Assembly: GCA_036346405.1 (NCBI GenBank)
Contig: CM070548.1
Location: forward strand, 68,605,739-68,669,738
Direction of reading: 5' to 3'
Length of the DNA: 64,000 nt
Source of the DNA: Phyllostachys edulis
Taxonomy: Eukaryota > Streptophyta > Magnoliopsida > Poales > Poaceae
The number at the start of each line of letters is the position of its first letter. Position 1 is the first letter of the stretch. The position numbers and the translations under genes were made by a program. Under the pieces are notes generated by a model that was not told the DNA's origin, searched no databases, and saw only the letters and a list, made by a program, of their open reading frames with translations. Below, piece by piece: positions 12,100 to 22,400 of this stretch.

Positions 12100-15000
12100 C
12101 ACCCTTTTTGCAGAATCTACTCTAGAAATATTCCCTGACTAATTATCGCTTGATGGAGATCCGATTTCCATTTCTCTACTACTTTATCTCCAAGTGGCTT
12201 GAGTTCTTCCATGAACTTGGTTGCCTCCTCAGAGGGCGCTTGAAGTCATCTTCGACTGACTTGGAAATCAATAGAGGGTTTGAAGCTTTCAGTTTGCCAA
12301 AGCAAAACTAACTCCACTAGCAACGCCTGCTTTCATGGCTCGGGCATAGTTCTTCCGAGTAGTCTTGAGCAAAGTTGTTAAGATCCTCTAGAAGTTGACC
12401 AAAATAGTTCATTTTCTCATCGATCTCTTAAGGTAGCGAAGCTTGATCCTCGATCTCATATCAAAAATCATCTTGTTCAAAAATATAGTCTTTTCATCTA
12501 GACTTTGAATGAGAGTCCTCCTTGTCTTGCTCAAATTTTAGAGTTTTCTACTCTAACTAAAATTTGTTTTTGCTCTGCAAGAGTAAAATGGGTGATAAGC
12601 AAAAAATAATTGGCGGAAAATAATAGGTCAAGTCTACGACCTATTACCTTCAATTCTTTTGTTAAGATTTTCCTTGTCGATCGTAGCCTCGGCGATCGAA
12701 TCGTCCTTAGCTTTGATTTCTTCTTCAAGCAGGCGCCTTTGCTCTCTCACCAAGATCTCTTCTTTTATTTTCTCCAAATCTATCAAATACGATAAGGAGA
12801 ATAATTAACAAAGGACGAAGCATTGGAGAAAGAAAAAAGGCTAAGGGAAAATTCTTACTTTCTAATTCGGAGTGTTTTTGCTCCAAATCTTTAATCCACT
12901 GGTCGATCCGACCACAAAGAAAGTTCTCGACCATATGTCGCTCAAATAGCATTTTCCTCTTTAATCCTATCTAAAAGACTTTTAGGAGAGATTATGAAAC
13001 CGGTCAGAGAAACTTACCCGGATTGCCAAATCATTGTATCCACCAAAATGGAGTCGATGCATTTTGATTTGATGGTCCGATATCTTTCCCCACGCCGTCA
13101 AGCTCCTTATCCTCAATGAATCGGGGCTAAAAGGAACTTGTCGTTGAGGAGAGTTACCAACAATGGTCGGAACTCGTTGAGGGCCTTTAGGCATCTACCT
13201 CCAGAAGGAGTTAGGACCACCAATGGATCCAACTCAACTCTGGCCTTGACGCCGCCGGGGCTTTTCCGACCACCTTTTCTCAGAACTTTTTCCCGGAAGT
13301 GGTCCGCTCATGGACCTCTTCAGTATTGGGTCCTCGAAGGAACCCGGCCTGAAACAACCGAACTCCAGAGGACCTATACCAAGCAAATAAGGGAAGTTAA
13401 AAAGAGAAGGGGAGATGCATCAAATCAAAGAAATTATTAAAGGTATGTTCTTATACGACCACTTTCATTTGGGCGTACCTAGTTAATTTCCGGGATTTAA
13501 CTTTGAAACGCGCAGAGCAAAAAATCTGCACCGTCTCCTTCCTTTTCTTTTTTCGACCGACCACGGTTCTAAACCGCAGATTGGCCAAGTCTGTTGTATT
13601 ATCCAATGTAATATCGATGCGATGTTTTCGATCATCTCGCCAAAAGCAACGCCCTTGATGACCGGTCGGACGGAGTAGTTTGACTCGCTTCCATATCGCT
13701 TGTTCCAAGAACAATCGTTCGGGTCATTAACCACGGCCTGGGGTCGGCAACCTCCGTGGTCGCGTCTTCGGTGGCCTTCAAACCTTCTCCACCTAAACCA
13801 ACAAATGAATTTGGTTAAGTGATGAAATCTTTTATCTAAACTATATGTATATCTCTTTGAAATGTTACATTACCTCGAAATCCATCCTCTTCCAAAGGCA
13901 TCTGGGCATGAGTCGGTTGGAACAACGGTGGGATGTTTATCCTCACCAAGTGTGCAATTCAAGCCGACCGACTACAAAAAACAGAGCATGATCAAAAACC
14001 CGATCGGAGAATATATATATATGTGTGCATGATAAAAGATTTGTTACCTTAAGCCTTGTTATCTCTTCAACAGAGACTATGGCCAAGATCTCAGAAATCC
14101 GGCCTTTTCTCCAGGCTCTCTCAGAGCAGATCACCGATCCTTTCTCTAACTTCCTCGGGAAAGAACTTCAAAAGAAGAGAGAAAATAAGACGAGAACATG
14201 CTTTAAGGTAATACATTAATCCAATGAAAATACTAGTTGGAGTTATCTCAAAGACTTACCACCTCCTGAGATAGCTTCATCACGACCAATGGACCAGATC
14301 AGGGAGTGAGTCCGAAGCTTTAATGGGCTTATTTGACGCTTGATGAAATCCTCACCACATGCCAAGAGGTCAAGCCCTTGACTCAGAGGTCATAGATGGC
14401 ATCCACCCATCGCCCGACCACCTCTGCCTTCTCCACGGTCTTTCTCCATTTGGGATTTTCCGTTGCTCTCATTCCGGCGAAATAGAGGCCGTCGTCCCTC
14501 GTAACCGTCATATAGAACCAGTTTTTCTTCCATGACGACCACGAGGATTTTGAGTACATATGAATGTACTCATCGGCCTTCCGTCGTGAAGCACGCAATG
14601 TACATTCCCGGAGTCTCCGTGAGATCTCCCCATCACCATTCGACAAAAATACCAAGAGCCTCAAACTTGGAGGCAATCCCATGTATGCTTCACACAAATA
14701 TGTGAAGATACTGATGTTGGCGATGGAGTTTGGGGCTAAATTCACTAATTCCACTCCATAGAATTCAAGAACACGGAGAAGGAATTTGTGCACCGGCAAT
14801 CTCAGCCCACATTCGATGTAGGCGAGGAAAACGGGAATTTCCTCATCTTCGCGACTTGGGAAATGCTCTCCAAAAGCCGATCTCCATCTGATCAAATTCT
14901 TGTCCGGAAGCATTCCGATCTTCTCCAAAGCTTCAAGCTTTTTCTTGCTCAACTCCGACGGCAACCACTTTGTGATTTGTCCGACATGATGAAAATCCTT

Positions 15001-15110
15001 GAGGATGAGCGAGAACCGCAGGAGATTTTTGTGGCTCAAGAACAAGAAAAGGAAGGACTAAGATTTTTGTCTCGGATGAAAGAGATCGAAAAGGATCTGG
15101 AAGCATAAGG
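12100..15110 (-). pseudogene. Antisense gene of the Tat element (Transposase_28-like, spliced)
   Basis: The clearest part is the open frame at 14383-15045 (220 codons). It contains LPDKNLIRWR, LRLPVHKFLLRVLEFYGVEL and NISIFTYLCEAYMGLPPS, the signature of the 'putative gypsy type transposon' domain (Transposase_28). That domain is encoded antisense to gag-pol in several Tat elements. The listed start is TTG with a stop four codons upstream, so the true start lies in another frame. Downstream exons are suggested at 13483-13734, 12982-13194 and 12540-12952. The last is a lysine- and glutamate-rich coiled coil (IDQWIKDLEQKHSELE). Minus-strand GTAAG donors near 14260, 13010 and 12855 support introns. 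The gene's function is not known. Confidence 0.78.
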
Positions 15111-15369
15111 AATCCAAAAAGTCTAGCGATGGGGATTTTATAGCCTCGGGTCTTTCAATTACGATCGGAGTTTATCCATAAAAGTCGAGAACAAAAAAGC
15201 TTTTTTGCCCAACGGACAGAGAAATTCTTTGGTTCCCAAGGCAAGTTCTCAACTTTAAAATGAACACAAAATCACCTCGAATGTCACGACATTAATTGGT
15301 GGTCCGCCCGATATGAATTCATCTGGGAAGGCGCTCACACTAATTGCTCATTTAAAGTTAGGGGCTAGC

Positions 15370-15991
15370 CGACGAGGATTAAAACCTCTATGTATTAATT
15401 TAAATACATAGAAAGACCATACGTCTCCATGGTCGTAACCCATAAAACTAGCGACCTAATCGGGTCGTAAGTATTTCAGAGGTTACGATGGGTATCTGGT
15501 CGACTAGGTTCCACCAGTGGTCGCTTCGAAATATTATGAACAGTACCAATAACCGTATGATGAATGGAACACGTGCTAAACATCCCATAACTTACGATGA
15601 CATACAAGACTCGACGATAAATCACCTTATGTTAAATGTCTCACAAATACTTAACCGCAAGGCACTTAGCACATTGTTAACTACCTTGAACCTCCAACCG
15701 GCTTGTAACGTTTCATCGAGACGCCTTCTCTAGGGTAATCTATCGTCCTTCGGGAGTTATTTAATGGTGAAGCGCAGAAGACGAGGAGGACGAGAGACAA
15801 CAAACAAAGAATGAAGGCAACACAAGTTAAAGCAAGAGTATTCAAGACATTCATTGTAATTGAGATAGTCCCTAGTCAAGTCTTGTAAACCCAGTTCATA
15901 TAAATAAAGAGCAGCCCCCATTCTCTTCGAAGATACTCTACGTCATTTTCCTCCTTTTATTTTCATAAGATTGGCGATTTGATCGTCGACA
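15370..15991 (+). repeat. 3' LTR of the Tat gypsy element
   Basis: It aligns with 4217-4850 but is about 12 bases shorter because of many one- to three-base deletions, and its first base is C instead of T. The sequence just before it (TTAGGGGCTAGC) is the probable polypurine-tract region, though it is not purine-pure. Confidence 0.92.
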
Positions 15992-16619
15992 CAGTTGATT
16001 ATATGTTAATGCTTGCAATGGAAATGAGTCTCAGAATTCCCCAATCTCATGCTTCCCCAGAATCTAGATTGGCACTGATTGCATGATTGGCTCCTTAGTT
16101 AGTTAGTTGAGTTAGTTCTGATAAGTGATAAGTGGATGTGCATTGGCTATTTGGCTCATGCCTCATGGCTATCATAGCTTAGCTTGTATGTATATGTCAG
16201 TGAATCAGATAGTGGTGAGGTCAATTCATCGATCACTTACAAGCCATGAAGGAATGTCGAGTTAGATTGTAATTTTCTTAATTATGTTTTAATTTCTCTA
16301 AATTATTTGAGATGTTGTCTCTAGTAAGAACAATATGTACTTTGGTTTTTTTATATATTATGAACTTTTATGTTTTACATTGAACAACATGTTTGTAACT
16401 CCGAACACTCATTCTGGAAATCCTGGATCCGCCACTGCTTTCGACCGAAGGTAAAGTGCGAGGCACAAAACCAGAAACACATTAGAGTCCGCAAACAGAA
16501 GCACGTTACACGTGGTCACATGGCATGATGGTTCGGATAATTGCTTTAGTCATCCTCGCTACTACTACGGTACACTGCGACACAAGCATCCGGACCATGT
16601 AAGTATACATGCCTTCAGG

Positions 16620-17371
16620 AGATATAGGATTGACATGGCGGGTAGGACGGGGGACTACTACAGAATAGCCCGACCTACTGCGTGGACCGAGGCCGTTTGC
16701 CATTCCTTGCGAGCTCGGCGTTGTACTCCTCGTCGGCCGCCTTGGCCTTGGCCGCCATTCCCCCTTTCTCTCGTGCTCCCTCTCGCGAGCCTCGTGCTCC
16801 CTGCTCCTGCACGCCTTGAGATGAGCTTGCATCTTCCGCTGGATATGCTTGTTGTGCTCTTCGTTATGGCGCTCCTCCTCCCTCTTCTCGCAGCCCTTCT
16901 TGGCATCCCACTCCTCGCAATCGAGACACCACTAGTTGTGTGGGTGGATCCCTTGGTCGATCCACTTGCAGTAGCCACATAGCGGGTCTGGGGACTACGG
17001 GTAGACAGGAGAGGTTGTTAGTGCATACTTTGAAATAGAAATGGTAGGGGAACATATCAGAATTCACTTACCAAATACCGATAGCGATAGCGGAGTCCCA
17101 ACACCGGTCAGATAGTCCGAGAGTAGTTCACAGAACCCCAAAGAATATATGCCCAGTCGAGCCACTCCTTGGACTTGAAGAACTTGCATGTGTCCCTGCA
17201 CCAATAGAGGGGCGGCATCTCCCCCTCGGGCGAATGTTGCGGCGAATGCTCGGTTGGAATGCTCCTGTAAGGGTTGCTTCTACGGGGGGTGTCATTACGG
17301 GGAGGTGCCCTCATGGCACGCTCCCTTTGTTCAACCCGGGCCGCAACACCCCTTGCGAGTTTGTGGATCAC
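16620..17371 (-). pseudogene. GRF-type zinc-finger gene linked to MULE copy 1
   Basis: On the minus strand an upstream exon (17371-17110) is rich in R and P. It then reads PLYWCRDTCKFFKSKEWLDW, the first half of a GRF-like zinc finger. A region with stops (about 17110-16995) looks like an intron or decayed exon. The second half follows as DPLCGYCKWIDQGIHP near 16985-16935. A long charged helix comes next (CEKREEERHNEEHNKHIQRK and onward), then a basic RPRPRRPT tail. GRF fingers bind single-stranded nucleic acid in characterised proteins. In plants such genes are often found in or near transposons. A stop after IHPHN shows decay. Confidence 0.68.
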
Positions 17372-17445
17372 GTCCTATTGGTTCTCCATTTGAGCGAGAT
17401 TGTGTTGAAGTCTTGATGCAGGAGAACCCGCCATGGAAGGGGCAC

Positions 17446-17730
17446 TCTTTGTTAATTTATCAGTTCAATGTGAATGATATTCTTCAACATTGTATTGTAC
17501 CACAGGCCAGATAAGCTTGTTTATGAACCAAGGGAAATACGTGGCATGTAGATCATATAACAATGTACCGCAGCCTCTGACTTGTGTGTGTTTCGAAGGC
17601 TACGGTATATTGTTATATGATATGCATGGCACGCATTTCCCTCAGTTGGTCATGTATAAGCTTATCTAGCCTATGGTACAATATAGTGTTAAAGAATGTC
17701 ATCCACATTGAAGCGATAAATTAACAAAGA
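17446..17730. repeat. Foldback (MITE-like) inverted repeat of 285 bp
   Basis: The two arms start TCTTTGTTAATTTATC and are roughly 85 to 90 percent alike over about 130 bases. They meet near 17590 around a CTTGTGTGTGTTTCGAAGGC loop. The left flank and right flank show no clear target duplication. It sits between the GRF-finger gene and the transposase 3' end of MULE copy 1 and is absent from MULE copy 2. Confidence 0.8.
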
Positions 17731-17797
17731 ATATCATATGTATCATCTATGCAATAATGTCTGCAACCAGTCTCTACGGCGCCATAGCCACCACTCC

Positions 17798-17985
17798 TTC
17801 CATGATGTCGTAAGTTGAAGTCTTCCATGTCCTGCGATTCCATGATGTAAGTCGAAGTCGTCCATGTCCTACTATTCCATTGAGTCGGAGGAGCCTTCCC
17901 CTTCCCCTTATCGTGGGACTCCTCACGTCGGTGTCATAAGTCAAAGTCATCTATGTCCTATGATTCCATGATGTAGGTGCACCGT
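17798..17985. repeat. Short direct repeats around CCATGTCCT / TTCCATGATGT
   Basis: A unit reading AAGTCGAAGTCGTCCATGTC, then a CCTGCGATTCCATGATGT-like block, occurs about three times (near 17810, 17850 and 17945) with an unrelated GC-rich insert between the second and third. It looks like a degenerate 3' end repeat of the MULE transposase gene. Confidence 0.5.
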
Positions 17986-19335
17986 ACAATTAAAAACGTA
18001 ACAAGGATGTAAATTATGTCATCGTAGAAGTTTCATTGTACATAGCAAAACAAGGGGGAGAAAACATTACATTACGACACTGAATGACGACCAGACGAGC
18101 TGGGTCTGTTGGGGCAATCCTTCATTGAGTGTCCAGGGGTCTTGCATATCTTGCACTTGTTTGTGCGGCTAATACTAGTACGTTGGCTAACATCCATGTC
18201 ATTCCAGAAGCACCGTATCTACTGTCGTCCCTTCTCTGTTGTCTTCAAGGTCTTGTTCGGGCCCCATTGCACCCTGTCCGGCCGAAGATCCTTGTGGTTC
18301 ATGTCCAAGCCGTACGAGTGAAACTCTGCACTCCATGTACTGAATAGGTGTTGTATGTCGTAGTACTTGGAGATGTACGACGTAGACATCTATCTCATTT
18401 GCGCACACGCCTTGTACACGTGTGAGCATGGCTTGTGCTGGAGCTTCGGCTTGTTGCAGGTGCATATCGCCACATCATCTAGGGTGCATGCCTGTTTCCT
18501 TCCCCCCTGGCATGACTCTTGACATATTTCTGCCAAAGCGTGATCTTGTACTTCCTCCTGAGGCTGTCGATCACCCTCATGTTATGCATTCGGGCCTTCT
18601 CCATCTTCTGGTCCATTTGCCTATGCATATTCTCGGACCACTGCTTGCCTTCCTCTATCTGTCGCTTGGCTGCAGTGGCTCTATTGATGAAATAATCAAC
18701 AGTGTGAATCTATGTCTCCTCGATGATCGTGGTGATAGGGAGGCACCGCACACCTTTGAGCACGCTGTTGTAGACCTCGGATATGTTGGTCGTCATAATC
18801 CCATACCTCACACCATCCGTGTCATAGAGAAGGGACCCTTTCTCCAATTCAGGAGTGTGGCGATGAATCCACTCTGAGAAACTTATGACACTACTGGGTT
18901 GCTCTCCCTCCAGAGTGGACTCCCTTGTATGCCTTGTAGTCTAGTGTTCGAGGTCTCTCCAAATGGACTCAAACTTCCGCCCCTAGTTCTGCAGACACAA
19001 TGCTTGGAACGTCTTCATAACTTCCTGACTGTAGAACCACGTGAACAAGTTAGATACAAGATGCCTCATGCACCACCTGGTTTGCACGTTGTTCCACTGG
19101 TGAGGGGGTTTCGTCCCATATTGCATGGTGTTGAGGGCCACCAACAACCCACCATTGAGGTCTGTGATAAGGCATACGTTGCGTCGGTCTCCCACGATCG
19201 TCTGCTCCATGTTCACCAGGAACAACAACCAACTGGATATGTTCTCGCTCTCCACAATGGCAAATGCCACCAGGAGAAGCTGGTCATTCGTGTCGGCCAC
19301 CACCGTGGTGAGAATAGTGCCCTTGTACCTTCCCG

Positions 19336-20484
19336 TAGGGCTGAAAAAATAGCTCGAGGCTGGTGAGCCTACTCGAGCTCATTGCGAGCTGACCCAGCTC
19401 GGCTCGAGCTCGTGGTTTTTCGAGCCGAGTCGAGCCAAGTTTCTAGCTCGGTGGAAAAACGAGCCAAGCCCGAGCCGCTCGTTGGGTCAATTGGCTCGTG
19501 AGGCCTACTAAAGCCCAGTCTCTAGTGCCCCCTTCGGCCCTTCCCCTTCCTCTCGATCCCCACTTCTCCCGTTCACCTTCACCCTTCCCCACCTGATCCC
19601 CTTGGCCTTCCTCCCGAGACTCCCGAATCCCAATCCCCTTCGCGTTCAGCCTCTCCATCCACAAGACTGCGGCTCCACCGCGCCCCGCCCCTGCTCCACT
19701 GCGCCCTGACTTCAGGCTCCATTGCACTGCCCACCGTGATCGTCGTCGCCGGCTCCATCAAGCGCCCGGCCTCAGGCTCCACCGCACTTCGCCCATGCTC
19801 CACTGTCTCGCCCACGACGCCAAGACCGCCTGCTCCACCGCATCCCCGCCCACTGCTGTGCCACTCCAAAGGCTCGCCCCTTCTCCTTCCCTTCCCCTGC
19901 TAGTTGCGAGACCATGGAGCAAGGCCCCTGATTCCTCACGTCAAGCTCGGTACCCTGGGACTGGAGGTGATTCTCTCTTGCCCTAAATGAATCAGATGAT
20001 TCCAACGAAGGTGTCCAAGCTGGGGTTCAGGTGCATGGGGCTGACGGGCGCGTACAACTCCCCGCTCGGGAAGGTCTCCCTCCCTGGCTCCCTCCATCGG
20101 TGAATCTCTTGATTTTCCTTCCTTCTTTCTTCCTTTCACCAAGTTCGGGATCCCGTCTGACGGCATGAGCGTCGTGTGGTGCAAATGCCGGAGTACATCT
20201 TGCGCTTCACGCTCTAAGATTGACCACATCGACCTCTACTATGAGCAGTCCAGCACCACGTTGATGCAACCATCCCCATGGCATCGAGGACATGGAGCCT
20301 CGCATTTTCCTTCTTGGCTTGGGAGAGCTCGCGAGCCGGCTCGAGCTTCTTTTCGAGGCGAGCTGAGCCGAGCCGAGCCCAGGTTTTTGCTCATTTTCAA
20401 AACGAGCTGAGCCGAGTCGTAGCTTAGACCGAGCCTGGCCGAGCTTGGCTTGAGCCGACTTGGCTTGGCTCGTTTCCAGCCCTA
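19336..20484 (+). mobile_element. hAT element carrying an aldo-keto reductase fragment
   Basis: The element begins TAGGGCTG and ends CAGCCCTA. It is flanked by CCTTCCCG (19328-19335) and CCTACCCG (20485-20492), an 8-bp target duplication with one mismatch. Both subterminal regions are dense in GAGCCGAGC/GAGCTCG motifs, about 150 bases each side. The target is the MULE transposase catalytic region. MULE copy 2 shows the uninterrupted target near 28430. The middle is GC-rich and includes a captured gene fragment. Confidence 0.85.
19914..20290 (+). pseudogene. Captured aldo-keto reductase 5' fragment
   Basis: From the ATG at 19914, after a one-base shift, the reading is PLIPHVKLGTLGLE. An intron-like gap of 44 bases (19967-20010, GT to AG) follows, then VSKLGFRCMGLTGAYNSPL. 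Further on (20135-20215) the reading is TKFGIPSDGMSV, and then KIDHIDLYY near 20216-20242. This is the N-terminal third of plant aldo-keto reductases of the auxin-induced PCNT115/perakine reductase type. LGTQGLEVSKLGFGCMGLTG and LGVDYIDLYYQHRVD are family hallmarks, and the catalytic Tyr region falls in a missing part. The fragment keeps exon-intron junctions, so it was captured at the DNA level. It is not a functional enzyme. Confidence 0.8.
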
Positions 20485-21879
20485 CCTACCCGTGAGGAAA
20501 GTGTCATCCATCGTGAGAACAGAACAATAGAATTGGAAGCCCCGAACGGCCTCGGCGAAAGCCTAGAACATCCGATCCAGTATGAAGCAGTTGAGCCCTT
20601 CGTTAGTATCTTTACTCTCAAGCTTGTTTATGTACGTGCCGGGGTTTGATTTGGCAATCTAGTCAAGCAATCTCGGCACAAGGTTGTACGTGTCTTCGTA
20701 TGTCCCGTACATGGACTCGACGACCTTCTGCTTGGCTCATCGGACCTTGCTATTAGCTGACGGGATAACCAACTTGATTGGCGACTTTCGACATCAGCAT
20801 CTTGGGGGGAGACGGACACGTCCACCACAACTAGGTGCTTGATGAGGCTTGCCACATATGCAGAAGTCATGTTCCAATGCTGCCGCAGGGGCTCGCTAAG
20901 CTCGCAAGTATGGTTGATCAACGCCTTGACCCCGAAGACCGAGCCGAAGATCTTTGCTCATTGAGCGCTGATCTTGCCAAGGCAACCTTCCACTACGCAC
21001 TTCACTGCGTACTGTCCTGGGTTGGACTGGTGCACTAGGTACACACGACTGATAGACAAGACGTACCGTGCTATAGCTTGTTGTACGACCACCTTGCTAT
21101 GGAAGTGCTGCCTAACTAAGAGGGTGTCGGCATCAAACCCCCAGTGGGAGCCTTCTTTTTGCAGTGGTACGAGCGAACATACTGCGATATCATCAAGTCT
21201 CGATGCCACGTAAGGCACCTCCGATGACACAATTCCCCAGGTTGGACCACCGACCTGGTGTGCATCCTCGTCGCTACCATCCTAGCTTGGGTCAGCATCC
21301 TCGTCAGACTCCAACCCGAGAGACTGGTCCGATAGATACTCGTGGCAGTCAACACGAGCTGACCACCATAATTCCGCCCCTTATTTCGCACAAAATTATG
21401 TGCGTGTCTTCCCTCTGAGGCAGCACATTCCATGCTACCGTCTTCAGACTCGTGCTGCGTTTGTCCGCTTGTAGAGACCCCGGCATCATGAAGGTTTCCC
21501 GGTGCCCTGCGTACGAAATTCACAAACACCATCGGCCGCCCATGAATGGCCACCTCGGACTGGGAGGCAATCTGTATGTACTAGCTCCATGTTATGCTTT
21601 CATTCACCTTGACGAGCTCCCACATGGCATTCGTGCAGGTGACCCCCTCGATCACAACTTTCTTCGTCGTTGCCTCCATGACGAACTCCCTCCGAATGCA
21701 GCTTCGAGCCCCTCCGCCCGGACCACCTTGTACTGGCATCTCGACAGATCCAACCCATCGGGTCCGGCCCATACGAGACCAACACCATAAAACACTAACA
21801 AGTCCTGCATGTCCAAAATTACCTAAAGCCACAACAACCCTATCCGTGGTACATATGTGTAATTAAATACGACAAATTG

Positions 21880-22391
21880 TATTCAAGTGGTGGATTACGT
21901 ATGCGTAATTAAATATGAATAATTAATTAATTACCAAAAAATTCAAAAATTAATTACGAGTAATTATTCACCACTAAACTATTTGATAGTAATTAGTTCA
22001 GTGGTAATTTATTATGCCGAACTGATAACAACTAAATTAATTACAACTAATTATTTACCACTAAACTAATTAATTACGAATAAACTAACTAATTATGACT
22101 GATTAATTACCACTAAACTAACTAATTACGACTAATTAATTACCACTAAATAAATTATGAGTAGCTAATTTCCACTAATTTAATATGCCGGACTGATAAC
22201 CGCTAAACTAATTACGACTAATTATTTACCACTAAACTAATTAACTACGACTAAACTAACTAATTACGACTGATTAATTACCACTCAATTAACTAATTAT
22301 GACTAATTAGTCACCACTAAATAAATTACGAGTAGTTCATTTTCAGTGGTAATTTAATATGTCGTATTGATAACTGACTTACCACTAAACT
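21880..22391. repeat. AT-rich degenerate tandem array of MULE copy 1
   Basis: Units of about 29 to 31 bases, built from AATTACCACTAAACTAACT and AATTACGACTAATT, repeat through this stretch and resume at 23864-24000 after the Pack-MULE. A related array lies at 34220-34690 upstream of the transposase start of MULE copy 2. Confidence 0.8.
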
Positions 22392-22400
22392 AATTAATTA

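Larger units (their letters stand above)
4217..15991 (+). mobile_element. Complete but decayed Ty3/gypsy retrotransposon, Tat lineage
   Basis: Two LTRs bound an 11.8-kb element flanked by a 5-bp target duplication CAGTT (4212-4216 and 15992-15996). The internal order is primer-binding site, gag, protease, reverse transcriptase, RNase H, integrase, then a 4-kb tail with an antisense spliced gene. That order and the antisense gene are known for Tat-lineage elements of grasses such as RIRE2 and Grande. All coding parts carry stops and frameshifts, so it cannot be autonomous now. It was inserted inside a hAT element, and a paralogous empty site exists in hAT copy 2 near 41010. Confidence 0.92.
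3015..16437 (+). mobile_element. Non-autonomous hAT element (Tip100-like termini), copy 1, split by a gypsy element
   Basis: The terminal inverted repeats are CAGGGGCGGATCCAG at the left and, read inward, CAGTGGCGGATCCAG at the right. They are flanked by a perfect 8-bp target duplication CTTTCGAC at 3007-3014 and 16438-16445, which is the hAT hallmark. The CAGGGGCGGA terminus is typical of the Tip100 branch of hAT. Without the nested gypsy element (4217-15991 plus one CAGTT) the element is about 1.65 kb, too short to encode a transposase. It carries a GC-rich exon-like stretch at 3200-3850. A reverse-orientation relative lies at 40748-42160. The insertion is in the left half of MULE copy 1. 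Confidence 0.9.
18080..21810 (-). pseudogene. MULE transposase, copy 1 (split by a hAT element)
   Basis: The start at 21810 gives MQDLLVFYGVGL, like other MULE N-termini, and copy 2 starts at the same place. After an acidic region comes the MuDR DNA-binding domain (near 21150-20955) with FHSKVVVQQAIARYVLSISR and YAVKCVVEGC. The catalytic domain begins with FYCSVLTMDDTFLTG (D1) near 20540-20500. It is cut by the hAT at 19336-20484 and resumes with GTILTTVVADTNDQLLLVAF (D2) and AIVESENISSWLLFL (E). SWIM residues follow as CTCNKPKLQHKPCSHV near 18470-18420, and a CCHC knuckle CKICKTPGHSMKDC near 18155-18110. Several stops break the frame. It would cut and paste MULE DNA in the nucleus. Confidence 0.85.

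Noticed and set aside
17446..17730. A microRNA precursor
   Set aside because: The arms are long and uniformly similar, as in a MITE or foldback. Nothing marks a discrete mature miRNA.
18422..19366. Plus-strand ORFs 18422-18877 and 18899-19366
   Set aside because: They lie antisense to the MULE transposase, whose SWIM, DDE and zinc-knuckle motifs read on the minus strand.
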